DNA of 64,000 nt from Xylophilus sp. GW821-FHT01B05 (GCA_038961845.1 CP152408.1:1922001-1986000); one strand, 5' to 3'; positions 17,128 through 28,046 are shown, numbered from the stretch's first letter. Numbers and translations are program-made. The notes: a model not told the origin generated them from the sequence alone.

Positions 17128-18195
17128 ATGCCAGGGATGTTAGTCGAGAAGAACGTTCCCCTTCAGTCCTACAACACCTTCGGCATCGTCGCGCGGGCGC
17201 ACCAGTTGGTGCGCGTGGCGGGCGAGGACGACGTGCGCGCGTTGCTGGCTGACCCCGCCATGGCGGCCTTGCCCAAGTTCGTGCTGGGCGGCGGCAGCAA
17301 CATCGTGCTGACCGGCGATGTGCGCCCGCTGGTGCTCAAGGTCGAGGTGAAAGGCCGGCGCGTGCTGGAAGACGGCGAGCGCGGCTGGCTGGTCGAGGCC
17401 GGCGCCGGCGAGGTCTGGCACGACACCGTGGCCTGGACCATCACCCAAGGCCTGCCCGGGTTGGAAAACCTGGCCCTCATCCCCGGCACCGTGGGCGCCG
17501 CGCCGGTGCAGAACATCGGCGCCTATGGCGTCGAGCTGCAAGACCGCTTTGATTCGCTCGACGCCATCGACCTGCAGACCGGCCGCGTTTTTACATTGAA
17601 CGCCGCCCAGTGCGCCTTTGGCTACCGCGACTCGGTGTTCAAGCACGCGGCCGCCGGCCCCAATGACCTGGGCCTGCTGGGCCGGGCGCTGATCCTGCGC
17701 GTGCGCTTTCGGCTGCCGCGGCCCTGGAAGCCCGAGCTGGGCTACCTCGATCTGGAGCGCCGCCGGCAGGAAGAGGGCGTGGCCGCGCCCACGCCGCAGC
17801 AGGTGTTTGACTGGGTCTGCGACATCCGCCGCGCCAAGCTGCCCGACCCGCGCGTGATCGGCAATGCCGGCAGCTTCTTCAAGAACCCCACCGTCAGCCC
17901 CGAGCAGTGCGCCGACATCATCGCGCGCGAGCCCAAGATCGTGCACTACCCCATGCCCGACGGCACGGTCAAGCTGGCTGCGGGCTGGCTGATCGACGCC
18001 TGCGGCTGGAAGGGCAAGTCGGTCGGCAATGCCGGCGTCTATGAGAAGCAGGCGCTGGTGCTGGTCAACCGCGGCGTGGCCCGCACGGCCACCAGCGCCA
18101 CCGGCGGCGAGGTCATGACCCTGGCCAAGGCGATCCAGACCAGCGTGTATGAGCGCTTTGGCATCCGCCTGGAGCCGGAGCCGGTCGTGGTTTGA
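17128..18195 (+). CDS. murB: UDP-N-acetylenolpyruvoylglucosamine reductase MurB
   Basis: A 355 aa FAD enzyme that reduces UDP-GlcNAc-enolpyruvate to UDP-MurNAc in peptidoglycan synthesis. It is of the E. coli-like (type I) length. Motifs are SYNTFGIVARA, FVLGGGSNIVLT, ALIPGTVGAAPVQNIGAYGVE, the catalytic serine region IGNAGSFFKNP and the C-terminal LAKAIQTSVYERFGIRLEPEP. ATG 17128 follows GGAGGAG by about 9 bases; ATG 17137 is an alternative. It is divergent from the retropepsin gene and followed by a hairpin terminator candidate at 18266. Confidence 0.95.
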   Translation: MPGMLVEKNVPLQSYNTFGIVARAHQLVRVAGEDDVRALLADPAMAALPKFVLGGGSNIVLTGDVRPLVLKVEVKGRRVLEDGERGWLVEAGAGEVWHDTVAWTITQGLPGLENLALIPGTVGAAPVQNIGAYGVELQDRFDSLDAIDLQTGRVFTLNAAQCAFGYRDSVFKHAAAGPNDLGLLGRALILRVRFRLPRPWKPELGYLDLERRRQEEGVAAPTPQQVFDWVCDIRRAKLPDPRVIGNAGSFFKNPTVSPEQCADIIAREPKIVHYPMPDGTVKLAAGWLIDACGWKGKSVGNAGVYEKQALVLVNRGVARTATSATGGEVMTLAKAIQTSVYERFGIRLEPEPVVV

Positions 18196-18208
18196 CGAAT
18201 AGCGGAGC

Positions 18209-18227
18209 TATAAAATATATAGCTAAA
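18209..18227. repeat. AGCTATA inverted repeat, possible remnant of the AT-rich repeat family
   Basis: AGCTATAAAATATATAGCT is a perfect short palindrome resembling the tail of the ATGAAATA repeat family. It lies 13 bp after murB, without the rest of the repeat, so it may be a remnant. Confidence 0.4.
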
Positions 18228-18265
18228 AGTCTAGGATTTTTCTGGGATCGAGGCTGATTCTCCCC

Positions 18266-18291
18266 ACAAATCCACCCGAAGGTGGATTTGT
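18266..18291 (+). terminator. Hairpin terminator candidate after murB
   Basis: The arms ACAAATCCACC and GGTGGATTTGT pair perfectly over 11 bp around a CGAA loop and are followed by CGCTTTTGTT. The T-run is weak, so intrinsic termination is probable rather than certain. Confidence 0.6.
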
Positions 18292-18471
18292 CGCTTTTGT
18301 TGACCTCAACTTCCGTCAAGAGCGGCCGGCCGCGACGGATGCACATATCCCAGCCTGAACGAATTTCAAGTGAGCAAGATCTGGACCGAAGCTCTAGCCG
18401 CGCTTTTGCTAGGATCATGCGCAGCTCCGTAGCTCTGCAATAAAACTGGAAAGCCAGTAATTTTCAACAAG

Positions 18472-19716
18472 ATGCTATTTTTGAAGCGCTCCCCCGCCAA
18501 ACGATTACGGCGCGCACGCGTGGCCCAAAGTCCTACTCGCCCCTTCGCTGCACTGATCACGTGGCTCGCCGATTACTTTAAGCAGAACCCGTTCAAGGTC
18601 CTCAGTACTGCGGTATTGATCTTCGGCTCCTTTTTGCTGGTGCCTGTTTTCTGGGGCATCGGAGAACTGCCGCAACTTGATGTTCCCAGTATGTTGCCTC
18701 TGCTGGGAACTATCGCTTTGGGCGGCCTCTTACTTATCTTTTTCCTCGCTGCCATGCCGATGGCTGGCGGATGGCTGACCCGCTCCAAACCCAATGCTCC
18801 CGCGTGGCAATCGGACTGGTGGTCGGTGCTCATCTACGTGGTGCCTGGCATAAGCGTCTCACTCTTGCTTTGGGCCTCCATAACCTGGTTCCAATTTTGG
18901 GAAGGCCGTGCTGGATATGTCGCTACGCTATTGATGACACTGGGACCTGTTCTGGCCGGCGTTCGAATGTGGACCTTGCGTCGTTCGATTTCGAGTCGGA
19001 CGACGTTGATTTCTGAAGGGGGGACGCTTGCGTGGAATTCGTTCGTTCTGACTGTTCTTACGGCCTACTTGGTTGTCGCGTCGCTCCTGATCGTCTTGCC
19101 AGAAAGCCAGGCCGTGAGCGATCTCGCAGCTACCATTGTGCTGTGGACGGTGTATGCCTCCGTCGTCACGATACTTGTGGTCCGGATCAAAGCTCTGGAG
19201 GTGATTAGCATCGTATTGGCCTCTGCTTTTCTGGCGGCCATCTTGCTGTTGGTGGGGACGGGAGGGATGACTTCCATTTCAAAAGCGATGCTGCAAAAGG
19301 CCGGATGGGGGAATTATCCAGCCAAGCTGTTCGTCACCGATCGGGGTTGCGACATTCTCAATCGGAGCACGGGTCATCTAGTTTGCAAAACCGAAAATGC
19401 GGCGGGTGGAAACTTGGTATGTCCAGTAGTCGTTCGCTCTCGGATTGGAACGCCTAATTTCCTTTTCGTCTCATCATTTACGTCTTCTGGTGGCTGGCCA
19501 AATCGCGAGAAAGTCTTCAACGTGTCGTTGCCCAAAGAGGACGTGATCGTGCCGCAGCGGATTGCAGAATTGAAGGCATCCAAGCAGCCGCTGGACGGGC
19601 GCAGCACTCAGGACCCTGTTACGTACCTTGTTCCGCAGAGCAATGAGCGCGGACAATGGATGATGGCTCAGTGTGGTCCAGCGGCAGGGGATAACTCTCC
19701 GGACATCAGCCCCTGA
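18472..19716 (+). CDS. Polytopic membrane protein of unknown function, lower-GC islet
   Basis: A 414 aa protein I do not recognise. A basic N-terminus (KRSPAKRLRRARVAQ) precedes about seven hydrophobic segments, roughly at residues 43-63, 72-95, 113-135, 142-160, 185-208, 214-236 and 240-262. Residues ~275-414 form a soluble tail with cysteines at GCDILN, LVCKTE and LVCPVVV, probably periplasmic. Codon and base use are clearly more AT-rich and less uniform than in all neighbours, including rare TTA and ATA codons, and the flanking gaps are also AT-richer. This suggests recent acquisition. ATG 18472 has no strong ribosome site and a later start is possible. It lies alone between murB and argG, with no mobility gene nearby. 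Confidence 0.65.
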   Translation: MLFLKRSPAKRLRRARVAQSPTRPFAALITWLADYFKQNPFKVLSTAVLIFGSFLLVPVFWGIGELPQLDVPSMLPLLGTIALGGLLLIFFLAAMPMAGGWLTRSKPNAPAWQSDWWSVLIYVVPGISVSLLLWASITWFQFWEGRAGYVATLLMTLGPVLAGVRMWTLRRSISSRTTLISEGGTLAWNSFVLTVLTAYLVVASLLIVLPESQAVSDLAATIVLWTVYASVVTILVVRIKALEVISIVLASAFLAAILLLVGTGGMTSISKAMLQKAGWGNYPAKLFVTDRGCDILNRSTGHLVCKTENAAGGNLVCPVVVRSRIGTPNFLFVSSFTSSGGWPNREKVFNVSLPKEDVIVPQRIAELKASKQPLDGRSTQDPVTYLVPQSNERGQWMMAQCGPAAGDNSPDISP

Positions 19717-19944
19717 CGGCGTACGGGTTCGAGCGGATGCTCGGAGACTTGTTTCCACCCGATCAATGGTCCGCGTTCAATTCTTGCGCGCCGATAGGTG
19801 AGCCACGCCATCGATGGCATTCGCATGAGCCCTGGATAGTCACAGCAACTCCCATCCCCTCAAGAGGGGCAGAACTCTGAGGGGGCTTGCGTAACAGCTA
19901 TACAAGGCCGGCTTTTGTCCCTCTCGCGGCAGCCGGCAACCGGA

Positions 19945-21456
<1,512 letters not shown>

Positions 21457-21774
21457 TTACCCAAAATGGCAGATGTAGTGATAGGTTTCGGTCACGCGGA
21501 TCTCGAACTTCGAGTTGCCGGGGACGCTGAACTTCTCGCCGGGCGAAGACTTCACCCAGCTGTCGCTGCCGGCCAGCTTGTATTCGCAGCTGCCGGCCAC
21601 GCATTCCATGATTTCAGGGGCGCCGGTGCCAAAAGTCAGCGTTGCGGGCAGCACCACGCCGACCGACTTCTTCGTGCCGTCCGGGAAGGTGATGCCATGG
21701 CTCACGCATTTGCCGTCAAAGTACACGCTGGCCTGGGTGGAGACGGACACGCCGTCGATCTTTTCGGTGGTCAT
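21457..21774 (-). CDS. ppnP: Pyrimidine/purine nucleoside phosphorylase PpnP
   Basis: A 105 aa small cupin-fold protein (formerly DUF1255, YaiE). The full length matches the family: SVYFDGKCVSHGITFPDGTKKSVGVVLPATLTFGTGAPEIMECVAGSCEYKL, then SSPGEKFSVPGNSKFEIRV. The E. coli protein phosphorolyses several nucleosides. The start ATG 21774 gives MTTEKIDG; the frame stays open far upstream, but no homology extends there. Confidence 0.93.
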   Translation of the reverse strand: MTTEKIDGVSVSTQASVYFDGKCVSHGITFPDGTKKSVGVVLPATLTFGTGAPEIMECVAGSCEYKLAGSDSWVKSSPGEKFSVPGNSKFEIRVTETYHYICHFG

Positions 21775-21918
21775 GGAAGGCTGGGGTTGGAGGTGATGGG
21801 AGGAATGGCGGCTTCCCCGCCGGGGTTCCGGCTGGGAAAAACCCGCAATTTTAGGCGAGGGCGGCACGCATCCAAGCGCCGCTCTGCCGCGTAAGGCAGC
21901 CATGGACCACAATCGTGC

Positions 21919-22503
21919 ATGGCTGCAGACCACCCCGACCAGGCGCTGATCGATCTTATGGAACGCATCGCCACCCATGACCAGGACGCAGCCGCCGCCC
22001 TGCGGGAGCTGTACGAGCTGACCTCGTCCCGCCTCTACGGCGTTGCCCTGCGCGTCACCGGCAAGCGCGAATGGGCCGAAGACGCGCTGCAAGACGCCTA
22101 CCTCAACATCTGGCGCATAGCGGCCGACTACCGCGTCAGCCTGAGCCCGCCCATGGCCTGGATGGGCGTGGTCGTGCGCAGCCGCGCACTGGATTTTTTG
22201 CGCCGCCGCAGCAGCGAGCGCGTCGACCAGAACCAGGAACTGGACGACTACCTGCAAGAAACCATGGCCGGCGAGGGCATTGACCCGTCTGACGCCGCCA
22301 GCGCCAGCGAGCAGGCCTGGGCGCTGCGCCAGTGCCTGTCGCGGCTGGAGCCCAAGCAGCGCGAAGTGGTCAGCCTGGCCTACCTGCGCGACCTGAGCCA
22401 CGGCGAGCTGGCCGAGCAGCTCAAGCTGCCGCTGGGCACCGTCAAGACCTGGATCCGGCGCGGCATAGAGCAGTTGCGCCACTGCATGCAGAGGTTCGCA
22501 TGA
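21919..22503 (+). CDS. ECF RNA polymerase sigma factor (SigK/RpoE type)
   Basis: A 194 aa extracytoplasmic-function sigma factor. Region 2 is seen in YGVALRVTGKREWAEDALQDAYLNIWRIAADYR, and region 4 in LEPKQREVVSLAYLRDLSHGELAEQLKLPLGTVKTWIRRGIEQLRHCM. The acidic linker between them is of normal length. It overlaps the next gene by ATGA, and that gene encodes its likely anti-sigma factor, the standard pair arrangement. Confidence 0.92.
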   Translation: MAADHPDQALIDLMERIATHDQDAAAALRELYELTSSRLYGVALRVTGKREWAEDALQDAYLNIWRIAADYRVSLSPPMAWMGVVVRSRALDFLRRRSSERVDQNQELDDYLQETMAGEGIDPSDAASASEQAWALRQCLSRLEPKQREVVSLAYLRDLSHGELAEQLKLPLGTVKTWIRRGIEQLRHCMQRFA

Positions 22504-23270
22504 ACCTGCGCGACCACCCCGACCTGCTCGACCAACTGGCGGCCAGCCATGCGCTGGGCACGCTGCGCGGCGGCGCCCGCCGCCGCTTCGAGACCCTGGC
22601 CCGCGAAAACCCCGGCGTGCGCGCCCGCGCGCTGCTGTGGCAAGAGTGCTTTGCCTCGCTCACCGAGCTGCAGCCCGCCGATCTGCCCAGCCCCAATGTC
22701 TGGAAGCGCATAGAAAACGATCTGGCGGCGCTGCAGGTGCGGCGCGTGCCGGCAGCACCAACCGCATCGGACGCCTTGCTGCAGCGCCTGCGCCGCGCGC
22801 TCGGCCTGTGGCGCGGCGCGGCTTTGGCCGGCGCGCTGGCCACCGTCGCCGCCGTGGCGGTCGGTGTGCGGCTGGACCACCAGCTCGACCAGAGCGGCGT
22901 GCAACTGGCGCAGCTGCAATCGGTGTCCCAGGTGGAATACGTGGCCGTGCTGCAAGACGACAAGGCCAGCGCCTCGGTGCTGGTCACCTTCGACCCGGCC
23001 AAGCGCTCGCTCACCCTCAAGCGCGTGGGCAGCTACCAGGAGGCATCCGACCGCTCGCTGCAGCTCTGGGCGCTGCCGGTGTCCGGTGGCCCGAAGTCGC
23101 TGGGCGTGATCGGCGAAGGCCCGCTGGTGCGCCTGACCGCCGCCGAAGGCGAGGTCGCGCCCGTGCCCACGCTGGCCATCTCGCTGGAGCCCAAGGGCGG
23201 TGTCCCGCCCGGCAGCGGCCCGACCGGGCCGATCCTGTTCAAGGGGCCGCTGCTCAAGACCACGCTGTAG
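22500..23270 (+). CDS. Anti-sigma factor, RskA family
   Basis: A 256 aa single-pass inner-membrane protein. The cytoplasmic N-terminus (HPDLLDQLAASHALGTLRGGARRRFETLARENPGVRARALLWQECFASL) is a typical anti-sigma zinc-free domain. One membrane helix follows at about residues 104-123 (AALAGALATVAAVAVGV). The periplasmic RskA domain then carries YVAVLQDDKASASVLVTFDPAKRSLTLKRVG, LQLWALPVSGGPKSLGVI and LAISLEPKGGVPPGSGPTGPILFKG. It most likely holds the upstream sigma factor inactive until an envelope signal. ATG 22500 overlaps the sigma stop. Confidence 0.9.
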   Translation: MNLRDHPDLLDQLAASHALGTLRGGARRRFETLARENPGVRARALLWQECFASLTELQPADLPSPNVWKRIENDLAALQVRRVPAAPTASDALLQRLRRALGLWRGAALAGALATVAAVAVGVRLDHQLDQSGVQLAQLQSVSQVEYVAVLQDDKASASVLVTFDPAKRSLTLKRVGSYQEASDRSLQLWALPVSGGPKSLGVIGEGPLVRLTAAEGEVAPVPTLAISLEPKGGVPPGSGPTGPILFKGPLLKTTL

Positions 23271-23290
23271 CGCGCGGTACGGGGTTTGGC

Positions 23291-23347
23291 ATGAAATATG
23301 CCTTTAGCCCAGGACCCGCTTGGGCTGTTAGCTATCTATTTGATAGT
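23291..23347 (+). repeat. Short AT-rich palindromic repeat, copy 3
   Basis: ATGAAATATGCCTTTAGCCC starts the element; a CCCAGG...TTGGGCT hairpin and a TAGCTATCTATTTGATAG tail complete it. It lies between the convergent anti-sigma and PII-like genes and reaches to within 3 bp of the PII stop codon, so it may also help termination. Confidence 0.8.
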
Positions 23348-23349
23348 TG

Positions 23350-23679
23350 TCACTCGTACACGCTGCGATCGCGTATGCGGTGCATCTCGCCAATGTCCAC
23401 CACCCACACCAGCCCGTCGCCGATGTTGCCGGTGTGGCAGCTCTCGATGATGGCCTCGCGGATCACGGGGACCATGGTGTCTTCGGCGAGCACGCTGAGC
23501 ATGATCTTGTCCGAGAAGTCGGTCAGCTCCTGCTTGACGGTGCGCTTGTCGACGGCGGCGGGGGCGGTGAAGCCTTCGGCCTTGAACAGGGTCACGCCGG
23601 GGAAGTTGGGGATGGCGCGCAGCGCGTCGCGCAGGCGGTCGATGCGGCTGGGGCGCACGATGGCGCGGATTTCTTTCAT
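23350..23679 (-). CDS. PII-like protein linked to heavy-metal efflux (PII-NG type)
   Basis: A 109 aa small trimeric signalling protein of the PII superfamily. The beginning MKEIRAIVRPSRIDRLRDAL and the C-terminal TGNIGDGLVWVVDIGEMHRIRDRSVYE fit the PROSITE-like PII patterns. The T-loop region (about residues 38-57, AAVDKRTVKQELTDFSDK) has no tyrosine, so classical uridylylation at Tyr51 is not possible. It is the last gene of an RND metal-efflux operon, 62 bp after the pump gene. A PII subgroup (PII-NG) linked with CusA/CzcA-type pumps has been described; this gene fits it. Its ligand and partner are unknown. Confidence 0.85.
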   Translation of the reverse strand: MKEIRAIVRPSRIDRLRDALRAIPNFPGVTLFKAEGFTAPAAVDKRTVKQELTDFSDKIMLSVLAEDTMVPVIREAIIESCHTGNIGDGLVWVVDIGEMHRIRDRSVYE

Positions 23680-23741
23680 GGTGTTCTCCAGATAAGCGGT
23701 TGGAAGCGTGGCGCTTTGGACGCCACGCTTGTCTCTATGGC

Positions 23742-26700
23742 TTAAGCCTCCAAAGGCTTTTCATCAAACCAGCGGTACAGCGTAGGCAGCACCACCAGCG
23801 TCAGCAGCGTGGACGAGATCAACCCGCCGATCACCACGATGGCCAGTGGCCGTTGCACTTCCGAGCCCGGGCCGGTCGCAAACAGGAAGGGCACCAGGCC
23901 CAGCAGCGCGACGGTGGCGGTCATCATCACCGGGCGGAAGCGCTGCACGCAGCCTTCGCGCACGGCGGCGGCCACGTCGTAGCCGTCTTCGCGCAGCTTG
24001 CGGATGTAGCTGACCAGCACCACGCCGTTCAGCACCGCAATGCCCCACAGCGCGATGAAGCCCACCGAGGCCGGCACGCTCACGTACTCGCCGGTGACGA
24101 ACAGCCCGACCAGCCCGCCGATGGAGGCAAAGGGCAGCACCAGAATGATCAGCCCGGCCAGCTTGACCGACTTGAACAGCATGAACAGCAGGAAGAAGAT
24201 GGCGGCAATGGTCAGCGGCACGATGACGGCCAGCGTGGCCATGGCGCGCTCCATGTTCTCGAACTGGCCGCCGTACTCGAAGTAGTAGCCCTCTGGCAGT
24301 TGCACCTCGCGGTCGATGCGCTGCTGCACCTCGGCCACGAAGCCGGCCAGGTCGCGGCCCTCGACGTTGGCGCCCACCACCACGCGGCGCTTGCCGCTTT
24401 CGCGGCTGATCTGCGCCGGGCCGTCCATCAGCTGGATGCGCGCCACGCTGTACAGCGGCACCTGGGCACCGTCGGGCGTGGGCAGCATGGTGTTGCCGAT
24501 GGCCTCGGCCGAGTTGCGCGCGCCCTCGGGGAAGCGCACCGCCACGGCGTAGCGGCGCTCGCCCTCATACAGCGTGGTCACCACCTTGCCGCCAATGGCG
24601 GCCTCGATGATGGCCTGCACGTCGGCCACGTTCAGGCCCTGGCGGGCGATGGCCTTGCGGTCGATGTCCACCATCAGCGCCTGCTGGCCGGACAGCCGCT
24701 CGATGCGGATGTCGCGGCTGCCCGGCACGTCTTTCAGGATGCGCGCGACCTGCTCGGAGACGCGTTTGAGCTCAGGCAGGGTGTCGCCAAAGACCTTGAT
24801 TGCCACCTGCGAGCGCACGCCCGTCACCATCTCGTCCACCCGTTCGGAGATCGGCTGCGACAGCACGATCTGCACGCCCGGGATGGTCGACAGCTTCTCG
24901 CGGATTTCCTCGTCGATCTCGTCCTGGCTGCGCTTGCTGTCGGGGTCGAGCAGCACGATCGGGTCCGACTCGTTCGGGCCGGCCGGGTCGGCTGGCGACT
25001 CGCCACGGCCGAGCTTGGACACCACCGATTTCACACCCGACACCGAGGCCACCAGCTTCATCGCGTCCATTTCCATGCGGATGGATTCGTCCAGTGAGAT
25101 GCTGGGCACGCGGTTGATCTGCGGCGTGAGCGCGCCTTCCTTCATGGTCGGCATGAAGGACTTGCCGAGGAAGGGGAACAGCGCCATCGAGCCCAGCAGC
25201 AGCAACACCGCCACGCCCAGCGTCAGCCGGCTGCGCGCGCTGGCGCCGTCGAGCAGGCGCAGGTAGTGCCGCTTCATGAAGGCGATCACGCGCGTGTCGT
25301 GGTCGCCCGCACCGGGCTTGACCTTCAGGAAGTAAGAGCACAGCACCGGCGACAGAAACAGCGACACCAGCAGCGAGACAAACAGCGATATGGCAATGGT
25401 CAGCGCCAGCGGGCCGAACATCTTGCCCTCGATGCCCTGCAGCGTCATCAGCGGCAAGAACACCAGGATGATGATCAGGATGCCGAAGATGGTGGGCGTG
25501 GCCACCTCGCTCGTGGCCTGCAGGATGGTGCGCACCTTGGAGGCGCCGCCTTCCTTCATCTGGCCCAGCCGGTGGTAGACGTTTTCCACCACCACCACGG
25601 TGGCGTCCACCATCAGTCCGATGGCAATCGCCAAGCCGCCCAGCGACATCAGGTTGGCCGAGATGCCGTAGCGGTTCATCATGATGAAGGTGGTGAGCGG
25701 CGTGATGATCAGCGTGGCCACCACGATCAGGCTGGAGCGCACGTCGCCCAAAAACACAAACAGCACCACCACCACCAGCGCAATGCCTTCGATCAGCACC
25801 TTGCCGACCGTCCACAGGGCCGAGTCGACCAGGTCGGTGCGGTCATAGAAGGACTTGATCTGCAGGCCGCCGGGCAGCATGCCCTTGGCGTTGATTTCGT
25901 CCACCCGCGCCTTCACCCGCGTGACAACCTCCTTGGCATTGCCGCCGCGCATCATCAGCACGATGCCCGACACCGACTCGGTATAGCCGCCCTTGATGAT
26001 CGCGCCCTGGCGCGCCTCATGGCCCAGCTTGACCTCTGCCAGGTCGCGCACGAAGACCGGCACGCCTTTTTCTTCCTTCACCACGATGTTGCCGATGTCA
26101 TCCAGCGTGCGGATCAGGCCCACGCCCTGGATCAGGTACTGCTCGGTGGCCACTGGCAAGAAGCCGCCGCTGGCGTTGGAGTTGTTGGCGGCAATCGCGT
26201 CCACCACCTTCTGCACCGACAGGCCGTAGTGGCGCAGCCGCGCCGGGTCTACCAGCGCCTGGTACTGGCGCACGTAGCCGCCTTGCGAGTTGATCTCGGC
26301 CACGCCCGGGATGGAGCGCAGCAGCGGGCGCACCACCCAGTCCTGGATGGTGCGGCGCTCGGCCAGTTCCTCGGGCGTGAGCGCGCGCTCGCCGTCGTCG
26401 GGGTGGTCCAGCGTGTACTGGTAGACCTCGCCCAGCCCGGTGGATACCGGTCCCAGCACCGGCACGATGCCGGCCGGCATGCGCGGCGTGACCTCGATCA
26501 GCCGCTCGGTGACGAGCTGGCGCGCAAAGTACACGTCGGTTTTTTCGGTGAAGACCAGGGTGATGATGGACAGCCCGCTCTTGTTGAGCGAGCGCATCTC
26601 GGTCAGCCCCGGCAGGCCGGTCATGGAGATTTCCAGCGGCACCGTGACAAAGCGCTCGATCTCCTCGGGCGAGCGGCCCGGGGCTTCGGTGGCGATCTGC

Positions 26701-26840
26701 ACCTGCACGTTGGTGACGTCGGGGAAGGCATCGACCGACAGGCGCGTGGCCTCGCGCAGGCCGAAGGCGCAGAGCACCAGCGCCAGCACGACCACCAGCA
26801 GCCGCTGGCTCAGTGCGGCCCGGATCAGGGAAGTGATCAT
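23742..26840 (-). CDS. Heavy-metal efflux RND pump, CusA/CzcA family
   Basis: A 1032 aa inner-membrane proton/metal antiporter that exports metal ions through a CBA complex. It has twelve predicted helices in two halves, each with a large periplasmic loop. Family signatures are RLSVDAFPDVTNVQVQI, GRSPEEIERFVTVPLE and, in the fourth helix, the proton-relay segment GLMVDATVVVVENVYHR with its conserved Asp and Glu. MITSLIRAAL at ATG 26840 is the start; the stop of the adaptor gene lies only 4 bp before it. Zn, Co, Cd, Cu or Ag are possible substrates; the sequence I can read does not choose between them. Confidence 0.95.
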   Translation of the reverse strand: MITSLIRAALSQRLLVVVLALVLCAFGLREATRLSVDAFPDVTNVQVQIATEAPGRSPEEIERFVTVPLEISMTGLPGLTEMRSLNKSGLSIITLVFTEKTDVYFARQLVTERLIEVTPRMPAGIVPVLGPVSTGLGEVYQYTLDHPDDGERALTPEELAERRTIQDWVVRPLLRSIPGVAEINSQGGYVRQYQALVDPARLRHYGLSVQKVVDAIAANNSNASGGFLPVATEQYLIQGVGLIRTLDDIGNIVVKEEKGVPVFVRDLAEVKLGHEARQGAIIKGGYTESVSGIVLMMRGGNAKEVVTRVKARVDEINAKGMLPGGLQIKSFYDRTDLVDSALWTVGKVLIEGIALVVVVLFVFLGDVRSSLIVVATLIITPLTTFIMMNRYGISANLMSLGGLAIAIGLMVDATVVVVENVYHRLGQMKEGGASKVRTILQATSEVATPTIFGILIIILVFLPLMTLQGIEGKMFGPLALTIAISLFVSLLVSLFLSPVLCSYFLKVKPGAGDHDTRVIAFMKRHYLRLLDGASARSRLTLGVAVLLLLGSMALFPFLGKSFMPTMKEGALTPQINRVPSISLDESIRMEMDAMKLVASVSGVKSVVSKLGRGESPADPAGPNESDPIVLLDPDSKRSQDEIDEEIREKLSTIPGVQIVLSQPISERVDEMVTGVRSQVAIKVFGDTLPELKRVSEQVARILKDVPGSRDIRIERLSGQQALMVDIDRKAIARQGLNVADVQAIIEAAIGGKVVTTLYEGERRYAVAVRFPEGARNSAEAIGNTMLPTPDGAQVPLYSVARIQLMDGPAQISRESGKRRVVVGANVEGRDLAGFVAEVQQRIDREVQLPEGYYFEYGGQFENMERAMATLAVIVPLTIAAIFFLLFMLFKSVKLAGLIILVLPFASIGGLVGLFVTGEYVSVPASVGFIALWGIAVLNGVVLVSYIRKLREDGYDVAAAVREGCVQRFRPVMMTATVALLGLVPFLFATGPGSEVQRPLAIVVIGGLISSTLLTLVVLPTLYRWFDEKPLEA

Positions 26841-26844
26841 GGGC

Positions 26845-28020
26845 TTATTCCAGTTCTGCGCGCTTGCGCTCGTTGTTGAGGTGGAAGGCGCCATCGACGA
26901 CGACTTCCGTGCCTTCCTTCACGCCCTGCAGCAGCGGGCGCACGCCATTGCTCTGCGGGCCAAGTTCCACCGGCGTCAGGCGGTACTGCTGATCGCCGGC
27001 CTGCACAAAGACGTGGTCGCGGTCGTTCTCGCGCACCACGGCGGCGGCGGGCAGGGCCAGCACCTTCTTGGGCGCGGCAGAGATGTACATGGTGGCCAGC
27101 ATCTGCGGCTTGAGCGAGCGGTTGGCGTTGTCCACCTGGGTGCGGATGGCCACCGTGCGCGTCTCTGCCTGCACCGTGGCACCGACGTAGACGATCTTGC
27201 CGGTGAGGCGGGTGCCGCCCAGCGCGGGCACCTCGATCTCCACCGACTGGCCGGCCTCTACCGTGCTGGCAGCCTGTTCGGGCAGCGCGCCCACGACCCA
27301 GACTGTGCCCAGGTCGGCCACGGTAAACAGCGGGTCGCCCGGCTGGGCCACCTGGCCCTGGCTCACGGTGCGCTCTATCACCACGCCGGCGCGCGGCGCG
27401 CTGACCACGGTGGCCGTGGCCAGCGTGCCCTGGCGGCGCAGTTGCTCTACCTCACCGTTGGAGACACCCATCAGCCGCAACTGGTCGGTGGCGGCGCGCA
27501 GCTCGGCGCGGGCAATCGCCAGTTCGGATTCGCGGCGCTGCAGCTCGGCCGTGCCGATCACGTCGGCCTGTATCAACTGCTGTGCGCGCTCCACCGCGCG
27601 GCTGGCCAGCGCGCTGGAGGCGTTGGCGCGCAGCACGGCCAGCTGGGCCTGCGTCAGCTCGGGGCTGGCGACGCGGGCCAGCGCCTGGCCGGCGCGCACG
27701 TTGTCGCCCAGCTCGGCCAGCACCTCGGTCACGCGGCCGGTAACGGATGCGCCAATGCGCGACAGCAGGCGCTCATTGGCCTCGATGCGGCCAGCTACCT
27801 CTTGCACGGTGGCGATCTCGGCCGTGCGCAGCGGCGCAACCTTGAAGTTGGACGCCATCTGCGGCGGCACCTGCACCAGCATCGGGTCGGCCGGCGGGCT
27901 CACCGCGACTGGCGCGGCCGTGTCGGATTTGCCGCAGGCCTGCAGCAGCAGCGCGGCGCACAACAGCAGTGCGGCCTGCGCGCTGCGGCTTTGGGGAAGA
28001 CGGGGGATTGAACGGAACAT
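26845..28020 (-). CDS. RND efflux periplasmic adaptor subunit (CusB/CzcB type)
   Basis: A 391 aa membrane-fusion protein that joins the RND pump to the outer-membrane channel. LLLCAALLLQACGKSD is a lipoprotein signal with lipobox Cys. The mature chain has the biotinyl-lipoyl halves (RIGASVTGRVTEVLAELGDNVRAGQALARVASPEL and SAPRAGVVIERTVSQGQVAQPGDPLFTVADL), a coiled-coil hairpin between them and a beta-barrel domain (TLTGKIVYVGATV-like). Start ATG 28020 (MFRSIPRLP) is preferred over an upstream in-frame ATG. It lies 26 bp after the channel gene in the same operon. Confidence 0.93.
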   Translation of the reverse strand: MFRSIPRLPQSRSAQAALLLCAALLLQACGKSDTAAPVAVSPPADPMLVQVPPQMASNFKVAPLRTAEIATVQEVAGRIEANERLLSRIGASVTGRVTEVLAELGDNVRAGQALARVASPELTQAQLAVLRANASSALASRAVERAQQLIQADVIGTAELQRRESELAIARAELRAATDQLRLMGVSNGEVEQLRRQGTLATATVVSAPRAGVVIERTVSQGQVAQPGDPLFTVADLGTVWVVGALPEQAASTVEAGQSVEIEVPALGGTRLTGKIVYVGATVQAETRTVAIRTQVDNANRSLKPQMLATMYISAAPKKVLALPAAAVVRENDRDHVFVQAGDQQYRLTPVELGPQSNGVRPLLQGVKEGTEVVVDGAFHLNNERKRAELE

Positions 28021-28046
28021 GGTCGGGTCCTCGAAGGGCAATGGGG

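Noticed and set aside
25266..26879. Plus-strand open frame of 537 codons opposite the RND pump gene
   Set aside because: His/Gln/Asp-rich shadow frame of the CusA/CzcA gene; no start signal.
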